From NCBI RefSeq assembly GCF_000003815.2, contig NC_049995.1:575920-639919 (forward strand): 64,000 bases of DNA, given 5' to 3'. The notes under the pieces were generated by a model. The model was not told the DNA's origin and searched no databases. It saw nothing but the letters and a program-made list of their open reading frames with translations. The DNA is from Branchiostoma floridae. Its lineage: Eukaryota > Chordata > Leptocardii > Amphioxiformes > Branchiostomatidae. The translations under genes were made by a program, and so were the position numbers. Shown piece by piece: positions 12,561 through 22,300 of this stretch; positions within the stretch are counted from its first letter, which is position 1, and each line of letters opens with the position of its first letter.

Positions 12561-13404
12561 AACAGATTTCTACATTTGAGTGAAGCAAAGAAAGTCGTCA
12601 AAAGCCTTTGTCAAGTACACGACGCCCAGCTAGGAATATCAGGAAGCGAACTATAATCGACTTAACAATATCTATTTCTTGTCCGCTAGTTTAGTAACTT
12701 CGCCGACACCATTAAAATAAAACGTGCACAGGTTGTAGCTTAGATTTTAATGTATTTTTTGCCTAATTAAAAACGGAAAGGCCCGGAAACATCATCATTA
12801 TCGCGCTCGAAAATCAGCTTTGTATCGCAAATCGCACGTTAAAAAGTTAAATCTACTTAATGTGGTAAAAACCGCCAGAATACAGCATTCCCAGAACGTG
12901 TAAGCGAGTACGTTGTTTCAACGGATACGTTTTTAGAAAGTGAAAAAAAATTCTTGTTTACAATGAATTCGAAGGTACAAGTTGAACACAATGTTAGCCT
13001 TCTACTTGTCCTCGCCTTATCAAAGGTAATAACTGCTCTGTCAGTAAACCAGACATGCATTCCTACTGGGTGCGAGAGTAAACCGTTCACGTCGTGCGTC
13101 CGACGCACAAAATGATTTTTGAGAACGGACCTCAGTCTATCGGTTCGATGGGTTGCATATCATGTAACAATACTGACCATATCAATAGTTACAGTGATAG
13201 GCCGACTACAAAGTGTTTTCCCGATGTGGAACGGCTCGCGTTCATAAGAGGTTTTGAGCACGGTAAACTATCGTCAGAACGTCTGGCTACAATCCGGTCT
13301 TCTCGTCTCATAAGTCTGTTTCTGACTGATTCAGGAATAACCCAGATAGACAGGGCCACATTCAAAGATTTCACGACGTTAGAACATCTGAATTTAGATG
13401 ATAA

Positions 13405-14145
13405 ATGTTAACACTAATTTCCCACAACTGGCACAGTGATTCGGCACCACCTCATGGATATAACCTGACTCATCTTTCAATTTCCAGCAACATGATCTCC
13501 AGTGTAGACGCAGCGTGTTTTCAGTACCTTAACCAGCTTGTCTGGTTAGATTTAAGTCACAATGCACTGCAAGAGGTACGTAATCACTGGTTTATTGGGC
13601 TCAAAGTGCTTTCGCAGCTTTTTTTGAATGGCAACAAGATTGAAACGATTCCAGAAAATGCATTCGAGTCCTTGAAGCGACTTAACTATCTGGATTTACT
13701 TAACAACAGCATCGTATGTTTACAAAGAGAAGCTTTCTTGACTCTGTCAAATGTCGAAGTTTTCCACCTAGCACTAAGCGGGAATAGCCTCCTTGATACC
13801 AAAGCACAGGTTATAGGTAATGTAGCATGGGTGGCTAGGCATGCAAACTGCCTGTACGGCACAAGGCAGTGGATAAGATTCGATGTAGGTGATACGGGTC
13901 TGATTATGAATTATGATGCCACTGAAAAAATCTTCGTCATTGACTGGTTCAGTATTCGTCAAGACAACGCCCCAAACAGTTTTCATATATGTAGACCACT
14001 ATCAGACGACCTTCGGTTAGGTGGTTTTACGGCTCACCCTCCATTCATAGTCATAGTAGCGACTAAAAAAAGCATAACAGTAAATCGGTTTCTACCCAAT
14101 GTTCTGAGATGTGGACATCTCCTCCCGGCATCAAGTTGGCTTTAA
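13405..14145 (+). CDS. LRR segment of the broken receptor
   Basis: Consecutive repeats read LTHLSISSNMISSVDAACF, LVWLDLSHNALQEVRNHWF, LSQLFLNGNKIETIPENAF and LNYLDLLNNSIVCLQREAF, the 24-residue pattern of extracellular LRRs. The following 110 residues do not form a normal LRR C-cap, although they contain isolated cysteines. The frame joins neither the upstream nor the downstream piece without a base change. Confidence 0.7.
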   Translation: MLTLISHNWHSDSAPPHGYNLTHLSISSNMISSVDAACFQYLNQLVWLDLSHNALQEVRNHWFIGLKVLSQLFLNGNKIETIPENAFESLKRLNYLDLLNNSIVCLQREAFLTLSNVEVFHLALSGNSLLDTKAQVIGNVAWVARHANCLYGTRQWIRFDVGDTGLIMNYDATEKIFVIDWFSIRQDNAPNSFHICRPLSDDLRLGGFTAHPPFIVIVATKKSITVNRFLPNVLRCGHLLPASSWL

Positions 14146-14750
14146 AGGGGTCGTCTAATTTAAGACTATCTAGTGTAAACCTGAGTGGTAACAATATTGG
14201 GAATGGATCCATGGTTTTTGGTGTTGTGGCAGAAGTACAGAAAAACTTTCAGAGATCCAAGGCAAGAAATCAGAGCGAAGTCAGAGAACATTCTGTGGCG
14301 ACAGTGCCCTGTTACGCTCTCATGCAATACATCAGATACGTTTCGTACATCAACATCTCTAAGATAAGGCAAGCAAATGACACAACATGTCAGCCAGCTG
14401 CTTCAACCATAGACAAAAATGTAGCACCCATGATCACAGCTCCGGCTGTTTGCCATGAAAGAAGAAAAAACGTTTTTGTGACGTCAACCAACGTACTCCC
14501 TAGCGTAACGCCTTATATAGTTGCAGCATCCACCTTCTGGATGCCTCTGATTGTACGTTTCATAGTGGCAGCTTTATTTATTATAACATGCGCTATAGCA
14601 ATGTTTACCTACCGAAAAAGAAGAGGTCACAATCAAAATCCTAATTTAGCTTTTCCAATTAGCGCAGTGAGTGCCTTACAGAGAAACCCAATGTACAGTG
14701 GTAATGCACAGGGGTCGCCCCTAACAAAGAGTCTGCAAGGATTCGACGCA

Positions 14751-15161
14751 ATGTACAGTCAGATCAATGGTGACGAAGTGTACGACGCTTCAGGACACGA
14801 CTATAGTGAAACAAAAGAAGAAGATATTAGCACATCTGAAGTAAGGGACAATACGTACAGTCAAATCAATGAGGACGAAGTATACGACGCTTCAGGACAC
14901 GACTATAGTGAAACAAAAGAAGAAGATATTAGCACATCTGAAGTAAGGGACAATACGTACAGTCAAATCAATGAGGACGAAGTGTACGCCGCTTCGGGAC
15001 ACGACTACAATGGAATAAAAGATGAAGATACCAGCGTTGAACACGTATTGGACACATCTGAAAGAGGCGGCAATATGTACAATCAAATAAACGAGGAAGA
15101 AGTCTACGACCCTTCGCACCATCAATACTGTGAGGTGAAAGATGAGGATGTCAAAAAGTAG
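14751..15161 (+). repeat. Tandem 102-bp coding repeat, tyrosine-rich tail
   Basis: Four units start at 14751, 14853, 14955 and 15075. The first two are exactly 102 bp (34 codons), the third is expanded to 120 bp, and the last is cut by the stop at 15161. Each unit encodes three tyrosines in YSQI/YNQI, VYDAS and DYSET-like settings. Units one and two are almost identical in DNA, which points to a recent duplication. These could be SH2-docking sites; the ITIM consensus residue two positions before the Tyr is not met. Confidence 0.85.
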
Positions 15162-15683
15162 GAGAAGAAGATGGGAAAGTGGCGGGGACATGAAAGATGC
15201 CCCTGAACAGGACCACAACGACATTGTGACGTTTTATGCAGCTTCAGCTGACGTAAGATTGCCCAATACTAGAAATGTAGGGGGCAATACTTCGGTGTAT
15301 CATTCAGACAAAATTACGGCAGCCCCGGTAGAATTAAGATTAAATAGTCTGACAGTCAGTCAGTCAAGTGGTAACAGCTTAAGACTTGACAGAATCATCA
15401 AGGCACCTTGAGTGCGCCATCGAGGAGGAAACGACACACGTACAAAGCTCATGTAAGTAACATCGAGCCAAGTGCACTGCTTTTTTAGCCCATGGGGCGT
15501 GCCATGTACTGTGTTTACACGTTCCTTTACGTACGTATGGGGAAATTCCCAAAGCTTTTTCTTCTGCAATATCTTTTTAAAGATACAGTTTGAAATAAGC
15601 TGGACTTGCTTGCATTTGAAATTGACAAAAATTGTCACAGTAAATATTTTGTGAACATGTTGAGATGATTATATATGTTTAAC

Positions 15684-15689
15684 AATAAA
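15684..15689 (+). promoter_or_regulatory. Candidate polyadenylation signal AATAAA
   Basis: A canonical AATAAA lies about 270 bp after the last stop of the broken LRR receptor (15411) and just past an AT-rich 3' region, a plausible 3' end for that transcript. Confidence 0.4.
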
Positions 15690-15699
15690 GTAAGATTCT

Positions 15700-18600
15700 G
15701 TGTCAGAGTGCCATTAAACTATTGACGATCAGTGACGATGGACATCCAACATAAGATGCTTGAAATCTCAAACGCTTCGTCTTCCTTTTTCCATACATTA
15801 TTTATTCATCCCTCAAAGCAAACAAAAAAGTTAAAATGCCATTACTTTCATTCCAATATATCATAATATTCAAAAGAAATATATAAAAAACACGAATATG
15901 GAAAATGTATAATCATTTTTTAACCCTATGGATCCTTTTAGGTCATGTTGATTTGATCAGTTTGATGACATCCTCTGAGAACCCCAAAACTGACCCCCAA
16001 AACCTTTTACTTTATGAAATGTAATTGGTCATGTAATGAAGGTAGAGCAGATTACCAGACAAAAAGAGTATGGTATATTAAATGATAGAGTAACACATAC
16101 AAATATTGAGTAACACATACACATGATTACACCTATCAAACCGTTAACTTTCAATTGATAAACGCTTAATTACTGAACACTACGGTTACAAGTAGGTTCC
16201 TACATGCCCGTAGGTTAAAATATCAATCTCCGTGGTTAAGGTACAAAACAAGCTCACGGAAGTCTGCTCAGCTTCCTGCTGAATTCATGCATAAATTACA
16301 TGTGCATTATGTAGTAGGCCGGAGTTAATACAATAAGGGACGATACCACACAGACGAAGGGAGTGTCAGACTGTAATGCTAAAAATACTGATAAAGGCCC
16401 AAAAATGCAATCTTTGCTTAGGACCTCAATAACTATGCACACACACACCATAAACAGAGTTCTACGCCCCCGTACCTTCACTCAAAGTGTGTAATCTTTA
16501 CAACAGATATTCTTTCTCATTCTCCTTTATTATGCAAACAATGGCCGTATCTGCATAACACATATTAGTTGACCATCTCCTATCAAAAATTATAGACAAA
16601 GAAGTTGACCATATTCTATTAAATATAAAATATAGACCCAAATAACATAAGTAGACAACCTTACCCTGGAAAGAACGCCCTGTCTGATCATTTAGGCAAA
16701 TGCATAATGAATATTCAACGATTCTCACTATCACATAATTTCCAAATTGCTCAGCATCCAAAATCCCAACATTAGCACTTTGGAATAGCATCATTTTAAC
16801 TGATTATGCGAATTCGGTATTTATTTGCATAATTTCCATCCATCAATGATGTTCTCTTTCTCGCTTTGTGTCAAGTAGTCCTACGATATCATGGAACAAA
16901 GCGGGCTTGTATTTTTTTCTCATTGGATTCATAAACATACACAGAAACACTTCCGATACTTACCTCACATCACCGGGTCCCTCGACCTCCAGGTCGTTGG
17001 GGAAAAAGGGAAGATAACTTAAAATAAAATAAAATACAATGTTAACGTTATATACCGTTACAAGTTTTTTTATGTTATAACACAGCACTAAATGCATGAA
17101 AATCTAGCCAAAGGATCTTGAGTTATTAAATAATTGATAACACAACCAAAATCAGTGCCTCCGCCGCATGCGCAGGACGGTCTGCATGGGGGTATTTCAT
17201 GAGGGTTACAAAGCATAACAGTTACATTGACTAATAAGAAAGGTTATCAAACAACATCCAGAATAACCGGAAAGTTGTTTAATCAGTCTCATTGATATGA
17301 TAACGACCAACAGAAAAAATGCCTTACTTTAGTAGGAAATATGCTCGTCCCTTTTATATTTAGGTCTGCACAATTCTTAGGTGTGCATGTGAATCGCTAA
17401 CACTGTGCGAAAGGGTGTGATTTCCGGACGTTTCTATGTTTGTAAACATCCGGATTGGGAACGTTTCCGGATGTATCTGGGCAATATCCGGACAAAATGT
17501 AATATGACCCCCCTACGTTTTCGGATGATTTCAGGAGTCCGGAACGGGACCAAATATTAACGTCTCATATCCAGATTTCAGGTAATGGAACGTTTTCGGA
17601 CCGTCTTTGGGGACAAAACACGTTTCGAACATTTCGTACATATCCGGATAATTTCAGGAGTCAAGAATGGGACCATATAATCATGTCGTATATTATAATG
17701 TATTCCAAATACGAGACCAGATTAATCACCCATAACTGTACTGTTATCGATAATGTTTTGTTTACTCTATAGGGAAGGTTACAATCAGTCGAGTAAAATA
17801 CTTGGTTGTAAACAAAGATTGTTGTTATTCAGCGACTTACCAACCTGAACAAACAGTTTATGGAGAATGTCGTCAGATTTGATAAAAATCTTTGCCCATG
17901 CATACAACAGGCAAAACCAACTCTTAATCTGTTACAAAGATAAACAATCTAATTTTTTTTAAATAAAAAAAAAATGGCCTTTATTAAAAAATGTAGGTAG
18001 AAAATGTTCAATGACGACATAACTGAGCATGGTGTTACGATACATTCTTCAGTTTTATTTTTTTTCACATCTTCATTGACATTGGAATGATTGTTGGCAT
18101 TTTATTACATTTTATGATTTTTTTCTCAATTTACAGCACATATTTGCCCATTTTGCATTTACTTTGTATGATTCCCAGTATGGTGCAAAACTTTTATTAT
18201 TTGAAAATGGCCATAAATTGATGTGCATGAATGTCATAAAGACTAAATAAACATGGCCTTGTTGATAAGTAAACAGATTCTGACTGGTATATTTACTTTT
18301 ATCTTACAAATATTCAAGTGTACAGAGGGGCAAGATACATTATTTACAAGCAACGGGTTGTCATATATTGCACAAGTCATAAAGTTTATCTATATATCTT
18401 ACATTTTTTAAAATTCAACCATTTGAAATTGAGTTAAAATCTCTCTTTATATATTTTGATTCACTTGTCATACTTCAATACTTCTTTAGACAGTAAGTAG
18501 ACAGAAAATGACAGTGAGATACAACATTTTCTCAACAAGTTTCCTATTCAAAAGCAGAAACTATAATACTACAAATTAATTTCTTTTTACAGTTTCCAAG

Positions 18601-18990
18601 TTTAAGGTTAGAAGAATGATTGTAAACCTGCATGTACAGTGATTTATTATAGGTTTACCAATTTGACCAACCGCTGATGTCACATATGTGCAAGATTAAA
18701 AGATGACAATAAGGTCATGTGTTTGAAATTCTTGCGAGTTTACATTCAGAAGTGACCTGTCAATACTGATCCTGAAGACGGTGACAGTATATTGTTGAAA
18801 ATTTGATCCATGTACACATTTATGTTGGAAGAAAGTTAAATACTATAATTACTACCAACACAGTTGAGTTTATATTGATAGGGCATGAATGTGCAATAAA
18901 GGCTATTATTATTATGATGATGTCACCATCATAACTGTGAAAATATAACCATGAGCATTTCCAGATTCTGACTATCCTGACTCTGTAAGA
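15700..18990. other. AT-rich intergenic stretch with repeats
   Basis: No coding exon is seen. Half elements of the 4888-5762 MITE family occur at about 15945-16000 and 18050-18262. At about 17420-17660 the motif tccgga recurs many times in a loosely periodic setting. The rest shows nothing recognisable. Confidence 0.45.
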
Positions 18991-19011
18991 TCCAAACACA
19001 ATTTGTTCTAG

Positions 19012-19371
19012 ATAGGGGTGGGTATGTAATAACCCGGTCCAGTACCGGACCTGAACCTAATCATATGTAAAAACGTAAATGGGCGATACTCAAAACAATG
19101 GTCCCTTCTCTACAAAGGACTATGTTTGGTGGAGTATCCGACGTTCATTGATATTTCAAAGCATATTTGACTTTAGAAGCTTTGTAAAAATTGACTATCA
19201 ACTCTCCTCTCCTGTGCTCTTATTCTTTTCTTGGATCGGTATGTCTTAAAAAAGTGAGAGCCTGCCGTTAAAATCTGTTGGTTTTTGAATCGGTCAAATG
19301 ATTTTTTTCAGGTCCGTTTTTTCTCTAAGAAAAAAGGTTTTGTAACGGCAGTGTACTGGTACCCACCCCTA
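19012..19371. mobile_element. hAT-type MITE with perfect 8-bp target duplication
   Basis: The element begins taggggtgggta and ends tacccaccccta, which are inverted. It is flanked on both sides by gttctaga (19004-19011 and 19372-19379). An 8-bp duplication with a TAGGG-type end is the signature of hAT transposition. The 360-bp interior carries no transposase. It lies 13 bp beyond the F-box gene stop codon, so it probably forms part of that gene's 3' untranslated region. Confidence 0.9.
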
Positions 19372-19392
19372 GTTCTAGATTAATAGCTGGTC

Positions 19393-22300
19393 TCACACCA
19401 GTCTGGACTGAAGAGACACCAGGTGGGGGAGGTGGCACTGCAGCTTGTCCAGTGCATCATGGGACATCTGGCTACACAGAGAAACGTCCAGTTTCTGCAG
19501 ACAGTGGCAGTATTGGCTGATGGACGCCAGCGTGCAATTGGTCAGCTTGTCGTTACAGGAGATGTCAAGGAACGTCAGTCGCTGCAGACGTTTCACGACT
19601 TTCGTCACCCCATCATCTGTCACCTGAGAAATAGTAGCCGGGATATCAAATAGCGAAGTACAAAATTTAGTGAAATACTTTCAATTAAGTATTCTTTTAG
19701 GCTTGTATCATAATGTCTGCACTGGTGCAGGTAACATTAAAAATAACCTGCACCAGACAAATTTTACCTGCAACACTCTGAATTTAGGAAGCATAGATCA
19801 TGCTAAAACTTCAAAGGCTATTGCTAATTTTTTGGGAATTCATACTTTATAATTGGTAATAGTCAATGCAGCTAATAACAATCCATATACACCTACATTA
19901 TAAGACATTATGTATAAGACCCAGAACTTGGACCAGTGCAGGTTAGTTGCAGGTAGACACCTGAGAAATACCTGCACAGCTCCAATTTTACCTGTACTAA
20001 CCTGAGTTATGCTCATCACTAATTTCTGGAAGCACAGTCAACATAATAATAGACACATGCATGCAAAACGCCTTCAATTTTTTGGACTTTTAAAGCACAG
20101 TTGCCATACATTAACAGACACTGTGCTGCCACTTTTGTCATTCAGACTACTTAAATTTTTAACAGTTTTATCTGCAACAAACAGGAATTTTGTAATGCAA
20201 TGGCCACAGTCTTTAATATGCAATATGTATAGTTTGACAAGTATCTATCTGTTTATTGACTGTTTCAATCTGTCCTCTGATAGCAGGTGGTTGCTTGCAA
20301 AAGGTGGTTACTAATAGTAATACAGACTTAATTGTATTACAATAACTTACCTGGTGGCATTGGCTGATTGACAGCTCTTCCAGGCTGGGCACATTTGTTG
20401 CTATGGCAACCAGGCTCTGGTCAGTCACCCCTGTACACATGTTCAGTCTGAGACACACCAACTCTCTGAACCTGTGGGAGGGGGAGGAAACATGACTCAG
20501 TCACCCCTGTACACATGTTCAGTCTGAGACACACCAACTCTCTGAACCTGTGGGAGGGGGAGGAAACATGACTCAGTCACCCCTGTACACATGTTCAGTC
20601 TGAGACACACCAACTCTCTGAACATATGGGAGGGGGGGAGGAAACATGACTCAGTCATCCCTGTACACACGTTCAGTCTGAGGCACACCAACTCTCTGAA
20701 CCTGTGGGAGGGGGAGGAAACATGACTCAGTCACCCCTGTACACATGTTCAGTCTGAGACACACCAACTCTCTGAACATATGGGAGGGGGGGAGGAAACA
20801 TGACTCAGTCATCCCTGTACACATGTTCAGTCTGAGACACACCAACTCTCTGAACCTGTGGGAAGAGGGGGGGGGACAAAAATGACTCAGTCACCCCTGT
20901 ACACATGTTCAGTCTGAGACACACCAACTCTCTGAACATATGGGAGGGGGGGAGGAAACATGACTCAGTCATCCCGTACACATGTTCAGTCTGAGACACA
21001 CCAACTCTCTGAACCTATGGGAGGGGGGAGGGAACATGAACAAGTTCAATCTAATTAATTTTTTTAGGTCATCTGCAAAATGGAACATCAAGAATACAGC
21101 AATCTTTAAATTCTATTTGAGTTAATAGTGAAGACTAACAATTATATTATTAAGTAGTCAGTAGGGCTGGGTACCGGTACAGAAAATTCAGGTCCAGGTC
21201 CGGTTCAGGTCCAAAGGATCGGGTCCAGGTCCGGACCTGAACCTGGACCTGATTCAGTATGACTCATACCAATGGTCCATTTCACTACAAAGAAATCTGT
21301 TTGGTGGAGTATTAGACCTACACTGGCGTTTTAAAATCCTACAACGCTAACTGCACCTGTACGATGTCTGTAAAACTTGGTTGAAATTACTATAAACTCT
21401 ACTCTACTTCACTCTTGTTTTCTTTTCTTCCACTGCAAGCGCCAAAACGTGTGAATGCCTTATAAAATAATCTGTTAATTTTCTAATCGGTCCAACATCC
21501 GGTCCGCCTAATTTTTTCAGGTCCAGTTTTTCTGGACCGGTCCAATAAGAAAAACCGGTTTTGTACCGGTACGCTGTACCGATACCCAGCCCTAGTAGTC
21601 AGGCATTACTTGTGATATATTATATAGTTACTTGTACAGGTTTGGCTATATAGTACATATCAGAAAATGTAATATTGTATTTTGTTTTCATATAATTTTG
21701 AAAATCAAGTAGTCACCTGATTGCGCATGTGATTCCCAGATCACTCAGCTGCTGGCAGGTGCTCAGGTCCAGCACACGCAGTCGTGCCAGGTGCTGTAAC
21801 CCAGTCGGCTTCCCAGCATCATGTTGTGCTAACACTACGAGAGCTTCTTCCTGCGTTATCTGTACCAATAAAGTACAACGTACTGAAATCATGTATACAG
21901 CAGCTCTCGCTCTTGTGCATTTTGTACCATGTAGAATTATGTGTATAGGCTTATGTGTATCAACACCTTAAATTCAAAATGAATGTTAACAGTTCTGTTT
22001 TACTGTTATTTTGTTGTCTAACCCTTACTTCTCTGGATCTGCCAATGACCTCAATGAAAAATGGCCAATTTGAGCTCCTCGTGAATAAACAAAGGGTCAA
22101 ACACACAAGAATAAAACTAACTTTGCAAAGTATTACAATCGTCATGTGTCCTTCATTTTCATTAGTCGGAAAGAGTCTATATGTACAAATCAACTAAGAA
22201 CAAATAGTCTGGTAACCAGCTGTATTATAGCTCCCAAGTCTCTTCTCGGTATTTGCGGAAAGGACAGAAGAGACTCGGGAGCTACAATTTGGCCAGCTAC

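Larger units (their letters stand above)
12963..15411 (+). pseudogene. LRR transmembrane receptor, broken by frame changes
   Basis: Pieces of one single-exon receptor lie in order but in changing frames. A Met at 12963 starts a hydrophobic signal peptide (SLLLVLALSKVITA) and an LRR N-cap-like Cys cluster, ending in TGA near 13113. Another frame continues through about 13400 with the first LRR. A third (about 13405-14145) carries about four LRRs with LxxLxLxxN spacing. A fourth (14109-15161) carries the membrane segment IVRFIVAALFIITCAIAMF (about 14550-14620) with a basic stop-transfer. It also carries a tyrosine-rich tail. A fifth (15142-15411) continues the tail. No splice signals explain the shifts. 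It could be a pseudogene, a low-quality assembly patch, or a null allele. The intact LRR-Ig gene at 32629 shows that the contig is not error-ridden throughout. Confidence 0.65.

Noticed and set aside
20419-21042. CRISPR-like array or repeated 64-codon genes
   Set aside because: The units abut with no unique spacers, the DNA is animal, and the frames arise from copied exon and acceptor sequence.
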